Source: an uncultured Acidobacteriota bacterium (GTDB lineage Bacteria; Pseudomonadota; Alphaproteobacteria; Caulobacterales; Hyphomonadaceae). From it: a stretch of DNA of 35,370 nt. Made by a program: the position numbers and the translations under genes. The notes under the pieces were generated by a model. It worked only from the letters and a program-made list of their open reading frames with translations. It had not been told where the DNA came from and did no database searches. Shown piece after piece: positions 25,277 through 34,374 of this stretch. The stretch is from contig CALGEF010000196.1 of the NCBI GenBank assembly GCA_937881755.1, positions 1 to 35,370 on the forward strand, read 5' to 3'. Position 1 is the stretch's first letter. Every line of letters starts with the position of its first letter.

Positions 25277-26977
25277 ATGGACGGCTTGAGCGGTTTTAAC
25301 GATGTTGCCGATGTCCGTATGGCAGGCCTGACTGAGGCCATGACGGGAGCGGTCGCCGCGGCCGAAGCCTATGTGGACGCCGCCACCAGCGCCGCGCGCC
25401 TGAGCCTCTCCCTGCCTAATGGCAAGCCAGACCGCGCCGCCTTCGAGCGCCACCAGCACCGCGCCCACGGCCTCGCCTGGGTTGCGACCTATCTCGAAAC
25501 CCTGCGCCAGACGGCCGGCTGGGCCGCGCGCCTCGAGGCCGAGGGCCAGTTCGGTGATGTCGAGGCACTGCTCTCCCAGATCCTGTTCGGCGAATACTGC
25601 GCGCAGCTGCGCGGCGGCATTCCGATGAACCAGGGCGAGATGGTCCGCCCCGCCGATCTCGGCTGCGGCCCGGCCGAAGTTGCGCTGCTGTCGGCGCCTG
25701 CGATTGAGCGTTTCATCACTGAAGGCAAGACACCCGAGGTGATGGCTGCTGCCGCGACCTTCCTGCCGGACGCCCTGTCGCGCCACACGGTGGAGTGCAC
25801 CGGTCTCGACGAGACGATGGAGATGGTGCGCGAGCAGTTCGCAAAATTTGCGACAACGCGGATCAAACCGGTCGCGCATGGCTGGCACCTGCGCAACGAA
25901 TACATCCCGATGGACGTCGTCAACGAGATGGCCGAACTTGGCGTCTTCGGCCTGACGATCCCGGAGGAGTTCGGCGGCCTCGGCATGGGCAAGACGGCGA
26001 TGTGCGTCGTTTCCGAGGAACTCTCGCGCGGCTATATCGGCACCGGCTCGCTTGGCACGCGTTCGGAAATCGCGGCTGAGCTGATCCTGATCGGCGGCAC
26101 AGAGGAGCAAAAAGCGAAGTGGCTGCCGGCCATCGCGTCCGGCGAAATCCTGCCCACCGCCGTATTCACCGAACCCAACACCGGCTCCGACCTCGGCTCC
26201 CTGCGGACGCGCGCAGTGAAATCCGCAGACGGATCGGAATATGCGGTCACCGGCAACAAGACGTGGATCACGCACCCGGTGCGCGCCGACCTGATGACGC
26301 TGCTCGCGCGGACTGATCCGGCCACGAACAATTTCTCCGGCCTCTCCATGCTGCTCGCCGAAAAGCCGCGCGGCACAGACGCTGACCCGTTCCCGGCCGA
26401 CGGCATGACCGGCGGCGAGATCGAAGTGCTCGGCTACCGCGGCATGAAGGAATACGAGATCGGTTTTGATGCGTTCAAGGTGAAGACGGAGAATCTGCTC
26501 GGCGGCGTGGAAGGCCAGGGATTCAAGCACCTTATGGCGACTTTCGAGAGCGCCCGCATCCAGACCGCTGCCCGCGCCGTGGGCCTCGCCCAGAACGCGT
26601 TCGAGATCGGCCTGCGCTACGCGCTCGACCGCAACCAGTTTGGCCAGGCGATATTCAATTTCCCGCGCGTCTCCAACAAGCTCGTGATGATGGCTGCTGA
26701 ACTGATCGGCGTACGCCAGCTGACCTATTACTCGGCCCGCCAGAAGGATGAAGGCAAGCGCTGCGATCTCGAGGCCGGCATGGCGAAACTGCTCGGCGCG
26801 CGCGCAGCCTGGGCCGCGGCCGACAACGCGCTGCAGATCCACGGCGGCAACGGCTTCGCCCTCGAATACCCGATCAGCCGGTTGCTGCAGGATGCCCGCA
26901 TCCTCAATATCTTCGAAGGCGCCGGCGAAGTGCAGGCCATGGTTATCGCCCGCCGCCTGCTCGAAGGCGGCAACTAG
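25277..26977 (+). CDS. mcd: Acyl-CoA dehydrogenase with long N-terminal extension, probable (2S)-methylsuccinyl-CoA dehydrogenase
   Basis: 566 aa with a ~150-aa N-terminal extension preceding a complete ACAD core (PEEFGGLGMGKTAMCVVSEELSRGYIG...FTEPNTGSDLGSLRTRAV...QIHGGNGFALEYPISRLLQDARILNIFEGAGEVQ); architecture as in Mcd. Confidence 0.8.
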   Translation: MDGLSGFNDVADVRMAGLTEAMTGAVAAAEAYVDAATSAARLSLSLPNGKPDRAAFERHQHRAHGLAWVATYLETLRQTAGWAARLEAEGQFGDVEALLSQILFGEYCAQLRGGIPMNQGEMVRPADLGCGPAEVALLSAPAIERFITEGKTPEVMAAAATFLPDALSRHTVECTGLDETMEMVREQFAKFATTRIKPVAHGWHLRNEYIPMDVVNEMAELGVFGLTIPEEFGGLGMGKTAMCVVSEELSRGYIGTGSLGTRSEIAAELILIGGTEEQKAKWLPAIASGEILPTAVFTEPNTGSDLGSLRTRAVKSADGSEYAVTGNKTWITHPVRADLMTLLARTDPATNNFSGLSMLLAEKPRGTDADPFPADGMTGGEIEVLGYRGMKEYEIGFDAFKVKTENLLGGVEGQGFKHLMATFESARIQTAARAVGLAQNAFEIGLRYALDRNQFGQAIFNFPRVSNKLVMMAAELIGVRQLTYYSARQKDEGKRCDLEAGMAKLLGARAAWAAADNALQIHGGNGFALEYPISRLLQDARILNIFEGAGEVQAMVIARRLLEGGN

Positions 26978-27062
26978 GGCCTTTCGCCGGCGTTGTGCCA
27001 GGCTTCCATGCGCGGCCCGGTTAACAGCCAGGCCCGGCTTCATGGGTTCGAGGATACAGCGG

Positions 27063-28694
27063 ATGAGCACGACCGAAGCGCCTCGCCGTGACAAGCATCC
27101 TGCCTGGCGCCGCCGTATCCGGGTGGCTCGCTGGCGAGGCATTCGCGAGATCCACCATAAGGAAGTCGTCGCGCACGCGATCGACGAAGCGGCGCTGTCG
27201 GGGCGCTACATCTTCATGAACGTGATGTCCTGCGGCATCGCCATTCTGGGCCTGCTTTTGTCCTCACCGGCGGTCATCATCGGCGCTATGCTGATATCGC
27301 CGCTGATGGGGCCGATCATGCTGATGGGCTTCTCCCTTGCCATTCTTGATCTGGCCGCGCTGAGGCAGGCGGCCGTCTCACTGGCCGCCGGAATGGCGGT
27401 GGCGTTGGCGACCGCGTTCCTCATCGTCTTCATTTCGCCGCTGACGGAGATTACCTCCGAAATCCTGGCCCGGGCGCGCCCGAACTTCTTTGACCTGCTG
27501 GTGGCGATCTTCTCCGGTCTTGCCGGCGGTTACGCCGCCATCCATCGCAAGGGCGAGACGATTGTCGGCGTGGCGATTGCCACCGCGCTGATGCCGCCGC
27601 TCGCGGTGACCGGTTTTGGCCTGGCGTCCGGCCATTTCGAGATCGCCGGCGGCGCATTCTTCCTGTTCATGACCAATCTTCTGGCGATCGCGCTGTCGGT
27701 GACGGTGCTGGCGCGCTTCTACGGGTTCGGGGAGCGTCACAGCCCGCGGCATGCGCGCTGGCAGAATGCGCTGATCATCAGCGTGTTTGTCGCCCTCTCC
27801 ATTCCGCTCGGCCTTTCGCTGCGCGACATCGCCTACGAGGCGCGGGTGCGCGATGTGGCAGGAGGTGCGCTGACCGAGCCGTTCGCGGACGCTGATGCGC
27901 GGGTGACCGATTTCGACGTTACCTTTCCGCGGGCCGGGCCGGACCGGATCAAGGTGCGCGCCACGGTGCTGACGCCGCAGCGGGTGCCCGGTGCGGAGGC
28001 GGCCTTGTCGGCCTATCTCTCTGAACGGTTCGGGCGCGCGGTGAATGTGGTGATCGACCAGGTGGTCATCGATACGGACATGGGCTCGGAATCGGCGCGC
28101 CTGGCGGCGGTCGCCGAATCGTCTTTCGGTGCGCCGATGCGGGCGCAGATAGCGCAGCTCGAATCGCTTGCCGTGGAGCGCCGGTTGGAGCGGGAAATCC
28201 GCGCGGCTTTCCCGTATGCGCTGGCCTCGGCCGAAATCGACACGGTCGCCCGCCGCGCGGTCTTCTCCGCGGCGCCGACCGAGGGCGTCGGCCTTACCGC
28301 GTTCCGGCGGCTGGAGGAGGGGCTGGCGCGCAACTTCCCCGACTGGGCCATGGAAGTGCATCCTCCGAGGACGGAGCTTCCGGCGATTGAGTTCGCTGCT
28401 GATGCAGAGGCGCTGACGCCCGCTCAGGCGGCGCTTGTGGATGATCTTGCCTGGGTGTTGACGCGCTGGGGCGCGGCGCAGGTGGAGGTCGTTGCCTACC
28501 TGCCCACGGCCGGCGCTGCGCAGGCGTTCAACGAGACCGCGCCCGGCCATCGCCGCGCTTCGGCGGTGGCAGCCGAACTCGCCAAGTCCGGCATCACGGC
28601 CAGCGTCGAAGGCGAGTTCCGGGCTGAGGTCGCGGCTGCCCGGCGCGCAGGCCAGATCGTCTTGCGCCCCGTTTCCGAAGCGCCTCTGCCCTAG
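27063..28694 (+). CDS. DUF389 family membrane protein with OmpA-like C-terminal segment
   Basis: SCGIAILGLLLSSPAVIIGAMLISPLMGPIMLMGFSLAILDLAALRQA...IVGVAIATALMPPLAVTGFGLA is the DUF389 signature. Start chosen at 27063. Confidence 0.9.
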   Translation: MSTTEAPRRDKHPAWRRRIRVARWRGIREIHHKEVVAHAIDEAALSGRYIFMNVMSCGIAILGLLLSSPAVIIGAMLISPLMGPIMLMGFSLAILDLAALRQAAVSLAAGMAVALATAFLIVFISPLTEITSEILARARPNFFDLLVAIFSGLAGGYAAIHRKGETIVGVAIATALMPPLAVTGFGLASGHFEIAGGAFFLFMTNLLAIALSVTVLARFYGFGERHSPRHARWQNALIISVFVALSIPLGLSLRDIAYEARVRDVAGGALTEPFADADARVTDFDVTFPRAGPDRIKVRATVLTPQRVPGAEAALSAYLSERFGRAVNVVIDQVVIDTDMGSESARLAAVAESSFGAPMRAQIAQLESLAVERRLEREIRAAFPYALASAEIDTVARRAVFSAAPTEGVGLTAFRRLEEGLARNFPDWAMEVHPPRTELPAIEFAADAEALTPAQAALVDDLAWVLTRWGAAQVEVVAYLPTAGAAQAFNETAPGHRRASAVAAELAKSGITASVEGEFRAEVAAARRAGQIVLRPVSEAPLP

Positions 28695-29575
28695 CGGATC
28701 ATGCCGCCGAGCGGGGTCACGTCCGCCGGCTCGTGTTGGATGATCACCCTGGCGCCGAGGTCTGCGGCGCGGGCTTCGAAAGCGGCCATGGAGGCCATCG
28801 TCTGCTCTTCATCGAAATTGAAGCGCGGCACGCGGTTCAGCGCGCGGCTTTCGCTGCGGTGATAGAGGTCGCCGGTCAGCAGTATGGGGCCGGATTCCGG
28901 CATCTTCAGCTGCAGCGAAGTGTGCCCCGGCGTGTGGCCCGGCGTCTCGAAAATCACGACCGAGCCATCGCCGAACACGTCCTTTTCGCCGGCAAAGGCT
29001 TCACGCTTCATGCTCTTGAACGCATTGAACAGTGCTATCTGGTCAGCGGTTGTTTGCGGAACGGAGCCGTCCGGCGGGATCATGGTATCGAGTTCGGCCT
29101 GATGGACAAGCCAGGTGGCGCCCTGCACCTGGTCGGCCTGTCCGATATGATCGAAATGGCTGTGCGAGATAGCGACATAGGTGATGTTCGCCGGGGTCAG
29201 GCCGTGCTCCGTCAGCTGGTCGGTGATCGTGGCGTTGAGCGACACCGTGAAAATGTCCTGCACCACCGGGCCGGCTTCCTTCAGGATGCCCGGCACGCCG
29301 AGATCCCAGAGCAGGATGCCGTTCGGGTGATGGACGAGGTAGCAGGTGTTGGTGAACTCGTCGGCCTGTCCGGCATAGTCGCCGGAGGAGGAGAAGGCAT
29401 CGAGATTGGAGATCGCGATCGTGCCGCAATCGAGCACGGCGACGTGTAGCGGTTTTCCCGCGGGGGCTTCAGCCACCGGTTCGGCGACGGCCTCAACCGC
29501 CGCGGGCGTCTCGGGCGCGCAGGCGGCGAGGAGCAGGGCGCTTGCGGCGCAAGTCAGCAGGAGGACGAGGCGCAT
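28691..29575 (-). CDS. Metallo-beta-lactamase-fold lipoprotein, N-acyl-homoserine-lactonase-like
   Basis: MRLVLLLTCAASALLLAACAPE lipobox; SHSHFDHIG (HxHxDH); ETPGHTPGHTSL; LLTGDLYH; VIIQHEP. Confidence 0.88.
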   Translation of the reverse strand: MRLVLLLTCAASALLLAACAPETPAAVEAVAEPVAEAPAGKPLHVAVLDCGTIAISNLDAFSSSGDYAGQADEFTNTCYLVHHPNGILLWDLGVPGILKEAGPVVQDIFTVSLNATITDQLTEHGLTPANITYVAISHSHFDHIGQADQVQGATWLVHQAELDTMIPPDGSVPQTTADQIALFNAFKSMKREAFAGEKDVFGDGSVVIFETPGHTPGHTSLQLKMPESGPILLTGDLYHRSESRALNRVPRFNFDEEQTMASMAAFEARAADLGARVIIQHEPADVTPLGGMIR

Positions 29576-29612
29576 GGCGGTTTCCTTCAGGACGTTTCGA
29601 GTTGAACGGAGG

Positions 29613-30014
29613 CTAGCCTGCTTCGCCCGCGCCCGCCAGTATGAGGCCTGAGGCGTCCGCGATCCGGTAGAAGCAGCTCTCCCGGCCTGTATGGCAGGCG
29701 CCGCCGGTCTGGCGCACTTTCAGGAGGACGGCGTCCTGGTCGCAGTCGACCCGGACTTCGATGACGTCCTGCGTGTGGCCGGAGGTCTCGCCCTTCACCC
29801 AGATTTCGCCGCGCGAACGGGACCAGTAGGTGGCGCGCCTCGTCTCCAGCGTGCGGGCCAGCGCCTCGGCGTTCATCCAGGCGAGCATCAGCACTTCGCC
29901 GGTCTCCGCATCCTGCGCGATGGCGGCGACGAGGCCGCTGTTATCGAATTTCGGGCGCAGCTCGCGTGTTTCGTCCTGGGCGCTGCCGGCAAGGGGAGGC
30001 GGATAGTCGGTCAT
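29613..30014 (-). CDS. hisI: Phosphoribosyl-AMP cyclohydrolase
   Basis: [90 protein letters not shown]. Confidence 0.96.
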   Translation of the reverse strand: MTDYPPPLAGSAQDETRELRPKFDNSGLVAAIAQDAETGEVLMLAWMNAEALARTLETRRATYWSRSRGEIWVKGETSGHTQDVIEVRVDCDQDAVLLKVRQTGGACHTGRESCFYRIADASGLILAGAGEAG

Positions 30015-30128
30015 GACCCGAGGCGTAGGGGGCGGCGCGGGGCAGAGTCAAGCGGGCGCCGGGACAGGCTGACATCCGGCGCGGATCGGGGCTACACTCG
30101 GGCGATACATAATCAAGGGAGCCTCCAG

Positions 30129-30959
30129 ATGACCGACTACAGGGAAATTCTCACGCACATAGCAGGCGGCGTGCTGACGATCACGCTGAACCGGCCGGAG
30201 CGGCTGAATGCTTGGACCGGCCTGATGCAGACCGAAGTGGAGACCGCGATCCGCGCCGGCGGGGCGGACGAGGCGGCGCGCTGCATCGTGATCACCGGCG
30301 CCGGGCGCGGTTTTTGCGCAGGGGCCGACATGAACGGACTGCAGTCGATCCAGGCGGGCGGCGGCGAGAATTACCAGGCGAGCCGTCCGGAAGTGAAGCG
30401 GCCTGGGCCGTCAGCTCTTGAGCAAACCTTTCCGGGCCGGTTCGGTCATATGTTCGCTTGCCCGAAGCCGATCATCGCAGCGATCAATGGTCCGTGTGCG
30501 GGCATTGGCCTTATCCTGACGCTCTTTGCGGACCTGCGATACGCTGCGGCCGATGCGAAGTTCACAACAGCGTTCGCTCAGCGCGGGTTGATTGCCGAGC
30601 ACGGCATCGCCTGGCAGCTGCCGCGCCTGGTCGGCGAGGCGAATGCGCTGGATCTGCTATTCACCGCGCGCAAGTTTGACGGCGTGGAGGCCGAGCGCCT
30701 TGGCCTCGTCAACCGCGCGCACCCCGGAGCGGAGCTGATGGCGCATGTCGGCGAGGTGGCGCAGCATCTGGCGACTCAGGTCTCGCCGCGCTCGGTGGCG
30801 ATCATGAAGCGGCAGATTCGCGAGAGCTATTTCCAGTCCTTTGGCGAGTCCCTCGCGGTGGCGGATGCAGAGATGGAGGCGAGCTTCGCGGCGCATGACT
30901 TCAAGGAGGGCGTGGCGAGTTTCGTTGAGCGTCGCGCGCCGGCCTTCACAGGTAAATGA
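30129..30959 (+). CDS. Enoyl-CoA hydratase/isomerase family protein
   Basis: GVLTITLNRPERLNAWTGLMQTEV...ITGAGRGFCAGADMNGLQ...KPIIAAINGPCAGIGLILTLFADLRYAAADAKFTTAFAQRGL. Confidence 0.94.
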   Translation: MTDYREILTHIAGGVLTITLNRPERLNAWTGLMQTEVETAIRAGGADEAARCIVITGAGRGFCAGADMNGLQSIQAGGGENYQASRPEVKRPGPSALEQTFPGRFGHMFACPKPIIAAINGPCAGIGLILTLFADLRYAAADAKFTTAFAQRGLIAEHGIAWQLPRLVGEANALDLLFTARKFDGVEAERLGLVNRAHPGAELMAHVGEVAQHLATQVSPRSVAIMKRQIRESYFQSFGESLAVADAEMEASFAAHDFKEGVASFVERRAPAFTGK

Positions 30960-31861
30960 TCATGGGACGCAAGATCCATATCGTCGAGGTCGGGCCCCGC
31001 GACGGGTTGCAGAATGACCCGGCGAACCTGAGTGTTGACCAGAAGCTGGAGTTCATCGCGCGGCTGGAGGCGGCGGGGGTGACGCGGATGGAGTCCGGCA
31101 GTTTCGTCTCGCCCAGGGCGGTGCCGAAGATGGCGGACTCGCCGGCGGTGTTTGCCGCGCTGAAGCGGAACGGTCGGACGAAGCATATCGCGCTGGCCCT
31201 CAATGAGACGGGGGTGCGCCGGGCGATCGAGGCGAAGGCGGACGAGATCAATTTCGTACTGGTGGCGGGCGAGGGGTTCGGACGCCGCAACCAGGGCATG
31301 AGCCCGCAGGAGAGCGCCGACATGCTGGCGAAATGTGCGCCGCTGGTGCACGAGGCAGGGTTGCCGCTATCAGCGACGATTTCGGTGGCGTTTGGCGATC
31401 CCTATGACGGGGAGGTGGATATCGGCGTGGTCGGCAATCTCGCCGCGCAGGCGCAGCGGGCGGGGATTGCAGAGCTCGCACTGGGCGACACGATCGGTGC
31501 AGCGACGCCCTGGGACGTGTGCCAGCGGATTGAGCGCGTACGGATGGAAGCGCCTGACGTGTCTCTGCGGCTGCATTTCCACGACACGCGCGGGGCGGGC
31601 CTCGCCAATGTGTTTGCGGCGGTCGAGGCCGGCGTCGATGTGATCGATGCCAGCTGCGGCGGGATCGGCGGCTGCCCGTTTGCGCCGGGCGCTACGGGTA
31701 ATGTGGCGACCGAGGATGTCATCTGGATGCTGCACCGGGCGGGCTTTGAGACGGGGATTGACCTTGAGCGGATGATCGGGACGGCGCGCTGGCTGGAGGG
31801 TGCACTGGGACACGGCGTATCGTCGGCGCTGAGCCGGGCGGGGGCGTTTCCGCGCCTTTGA
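30956..31861 (+). CDS. Hydroxymethylglutaryl-CoA lyase
   Basis: IHIVEVGPRDGLQNDPANLSVDQKLEFIARLEAAGVTRMESGSFVSPRAVPKMAD; LHFHDTRGAGLANV; GGIGGCPFAPGATGNVATED. Confidence 0.94.
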   Translation: MIMGRKIHIVEVGPRDGLQNDPANLSVDQKLEFIARLEAAGVTRMESGSFVSPRAVPKMADSPAVFAALKRNGRTKHIALALNETGVRRAIEAKADEINFVLVAGEGFGRRNQGMSPQESADMLAKCAPLVHEAGLPLSATISVAFGDPYDGEVDIGVVGNLAAQAQRAGIAELALGDTIGAATPWDVCQRIERVRMEAPDVSLRLHFHDTRGAGLANVFAAVEAGVDVIDASCGGIGGCPFAPGATGNVATEDVIWMLHRAGFETGIDLERMIGTARWLEGALGHGVSSALSRAGAFPRL

Positions 31862-31922
31862 CCGCGCGCGCTGGCATCCGGATGCGCAACCTTGCCCGGA
31901 AACCAGCTTTTGACGACCAGCC

Positions 31923-31957
31923 AAACCGGGCACCCAGGTGGCAGAGGCCCGGGTTTT
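31923..31957. terminator. Possible terminator hairpin between convergent HMG-CoA lyase and ribokinase genes
   Basis: aaaccgggc ... gcccgggtttt imperfect inverted repeat followed by Ts. Confidence 0.45.
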
Positions 31958-32816
31958 ACGCAGGTCTCTGCGGCTGGGCTTTCAGCAGGGCCTCGACTTC
32001 GGCGCGGGTGGGCAGGCTCGGCTGTGCGCCGGATTTGGTGCAGGTAGCGGCGCCGGCGGCAACTGCAAAAGTGAGCGCAGCCTGGTCGTCCATGCCTTTG
32101 ATCAGGGCGCAGGAAAGGGCGGCGAAGAAGGTATCACCGGCGCCGACGGTGTCGACGACGCGGACCTGCGGCGGCCGGGCCGAGGCGATCCGTATGCCGC
32201 CTTTCCAGAGCTCGGCGCCGTCGCTTCCGAGCGAGATGGCGACCAGGCGGCCAGAGCCATGGATGGACGCGCCGTAGAAGGCGGCCTCGGTTTGGTTGAC
32301 GACGAGGAGGTCTGCCTCTGCCAGCAGTTCATCCGGCACCGGCAGCGCGGGCGCGAGGTTCAGGGCGACGAAGCCGGTGGCGCGTTTGGCGGCGGCGAGC
32401 AGGGCGGGGATGGGGACTTCGAGCACGCCGAGCATGTGCCCGATTGTTTCTTCCTGCACGTCGCGGGCAGAGAGCGCATTGTTTGCCCCCGGACAGACCA
32501 CGATGAGATTCTCGCCCTCGGGGGAGACAGCAATCAGGGCAACGCCGGTCGTCTCGCCGTTCAGGAAATACGTAGCGGAGAGGTCCACACCGCCCGCGCG
32601 CAGAAGCTTCAGTGCTTCTTCGGCCATGTCGTCATTTCCGACGGCAGCGATGAGGCGGACCTGGTGGCCGAGGCGGGCGGCGGCGAGCGCCTGGTTGGCG
32701 CCCTTGCCGCCTGGATAGCGCGCGAGGCGGGCCCCGGTGACGGTTTCGCCCGGATGCGGAAGCGGCGCGCCGGAGGCGACGAGATCGAGATTGACAGAAC
32801 CGACGACGGTGATCAT
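31956..32816 (-). CDS. rbsK: Ribokinase (PfkB family)
   Basis: VVGSVNLDLVASGAPLPHPGETVTGARLARYPGGKGANQALAAARLG...VVDTVGAGDTFFAALSCAL. Confidence 0.95.
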   Translation of the reverse strand: MITVVGSVNLDLVASGAPLPHPGETVTGARLARYPGGKGANQALAAARLGHQVRLIAAVGNDDMAEEALKLLRAGGVDLSATYFLNGETTGVALIAVSPEGENLIVVCPGANNALSARDVQEETIGHMLGVLEVPIPALLAAAKRATGFVALNLAPALPVPDELLAEADLLVVNQTEAAFYGASIHGSGRLVAISLGSDGAELWKGGIRIASARPPQVRVVDTVGAGDTFFAALSCALIKGMDDQAALTFAVAAGAATCTKSGAQPSLPTRAEVEALLKAQPQRPA

Positions 32817-33745
32817 GCGCGGGCTTTCAGCAGGCCTTCGATGACGCCGAAGAAGGCATCAGCATCGGCGGCAGTGACCCAGGCATGGGGGCCGCGTCTG
32901 GTGTCTTTCACCCGGGTGCGGCCAAACTCAGCGCCGGGGCGTGTGACGATGCTGACGCGGCAGGGCTTCACCTCGAAGATCTCCGGGGCGAGCAGGTAGA
33001 CCGCCGTGGACGGATCATGCATCGGCGCCATCTGACCGTTCTTCCAGCGCGCTTCCAGCTTGTTGCCTGCCGCCAGCAGGTCCGCCATCATTTTTGCCCC
33101 GGGCCCGGGGATCCTGCGCAGGCCCGCGACCCGCTCGGGCCCGGATCGCACGGTATGCGTGACATCGAGGCTGAGCACGGTGGTGCGAATGCCAGCATCG
33201 AAGACGATGGCGGCGGCGTTGGGATCGGCGAAGACGTTGAACTCGGCGAACGGCGTGATGTTGCCGCCGGTCTCGTCGCCGCCGGCCATGACGACGAGAT
33301 GGCTGATCCCGGCGGCGATCTCCGGCGCCATCACGAGGGCGGCGGCGAGATTGGTCATCGGGCCTGAGAGAATCACGGTCTGGCCCGCAGGCGCAGCCGC
33401 TGAGAGGCGCCCGATCAGTTCGGTGACGCCGTGCCCGGGCGCGAGGGGGGCTTTGGGTGCGAAGATCTCTATGCCTTCGATGCCGGACTCGCCGTGGAAG
33501 TCTTCGGCGGTAACGGGCTTGCGCAGCATCGGGCGCGGGCAGCCGGCGTAGACGGGGAGGTCGGAGCGGCCCATCCGTTCACAGATCATCCTTGCATTGC
33601 GGCTGGTCAGGCGCAGCGGTACGTTACCGGCGACAGTGGTGATCGCCTGTACGTCGAGCTTCGGGCTCATGAGGGCGATCATCAGCATGACGGCATCATC
33701 GATGCCGGGGTCGCAGTCGATGATCAGGGGCAGAGGCGCGCTCAT
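32813..33745 (-). CDS. Inosine/uridine-preferring nucleoside hydrolase
   Basis: PLIIDCDPGIDDAVMLMIALMSPKLDVQAITTVAGNVPL...VVMAGG...EFNVFADPNAAAIVFDAGI. Start chosen at 33745. Confidence 0.94.
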   Translation of the reverse strand: MSAPLPLIIDCDPGIDDAVMLMIALMSPKLDVQAITTVAGNVPLRLTSRNARMICERMGRSDLPVYAGCPRPMLRKPVTAEDFHGESGIEGIEIFAPKAPLAPGHGVTELIGRLSAAAPAGQTVILSGPMTNLAAALVMAPEIAAGISHLVVMAGGDETGGNITPFAEFNVFADPNAAAIVFDAGIRTTVLSLDVTHTVRSGPERVAGLRRIPGPGAKMMADLLAAGNKLEARWKNGQMAPMHDPSTAVYLLAPEIFEVKPCRVSIVTRPGAEFGRTRVKDTRRGPHAWVTAADADAFFGVIEGLLKARA

Positions 33746-34263
33746 CCGCGCGCCTTCAGTTCGGCGATGACGCGGCGGTAGTGCTCGTCGAGCGGTGGGC
33801 TGTCGTACTTCACGCCAAGGGCTTCCATCGCCATTTCGGCGGTGATCTTGGCTTTCCTGCGGCCGTAGAGGCGGGCGACCATGCGGCTGGTGGCGCAGAT
33901 CTGATCCTTCGCGACGAACTTGTGTTCGAAGCAGATGAAACAGTCCTCCCATCCGGCGAGACGGGTCTGCAGTTCGAACTTCTGCGGATAGCGCAGCATG
34001 CGGATGTAGTTGAACGACTCGTATTGGACGATCGGGATCCAGCCGCGCTTGCGGTAGGTTTTCAGGGCGCCGGTGCGGCCCATGAAGTTCATCGTTCCGA
34101 GATCGGTGAAGGAGGAATAGCGCGAATTGGTCATGTGGCCCATGGGGTCCTGGTCGCCGAGCCAGACGGCCGAGCGGACGATGTGCAGGTCGAGCAGGCC
34201 GGTTTTCACCTTCGAAAAGAAGGCGGGCAGGAAGACGCGCAGGAATCGGAAGAACAGGTTCAT
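33742..34263 (-). CDS. Acyl-CoA/acyl-ACP thioesterase-like protein (hotdog fold, THEM6-like)
   Basis: SAVWLGDQDPMGHMTNSRYSSFTDLGTMNFMGRTGAL...; hotdog-type N-terminal motif; 4-bp overlap with downstream gene. Confidence 0.85.
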   Translation of the reverse strand: MNLFFRFLRVFLPAFFSKVKTGLLDLHIVRSAVWLGDQDPMGHMTNSRYSSFTDLGTMNFMGRTGALKTYRKRGWIPIVQYESFNYIRMLRYPQKFELQTRLAGWEDCFICFEHKFVAKDQICATSRMVARLYGRRKAKITAEMAMEALGVKYDSPPLDEHYRRVIAELKARG

Positions 34264-34374
34264 GACAGGGCCAGCCGTTTCCTCAGCCTATTTTATCGCC
34301 CAACTCTATGCGGAGCGTCTGCGCGCCTTTCAAGCGTCATGCCGGTCCGGGTAACCTTCAATCGGGCCGCGCCG

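Noticed and set aside
25124-27142. 672-aa minus-strand ORF antisense to the acyl-CoA dehydrogenase
   Set aside because: Overlaps a well-supported ACAD almost entirely; the translation is Arg/Ala/His/Gly-rich without any recognisable domain. Typical long antisense ORF from high-GC third-position bias.
27378-28550. 390-aa minus-strand ORF within the DUF389 gene
   Set aside because: Antisense shadow ORF, Arg/His-rich, no recognisable motif.
31938-32999. 353-aa plus-strand ORF antisense to ribokinase
   Set aside because: Antisense shadow of a clear PfkB kinase.
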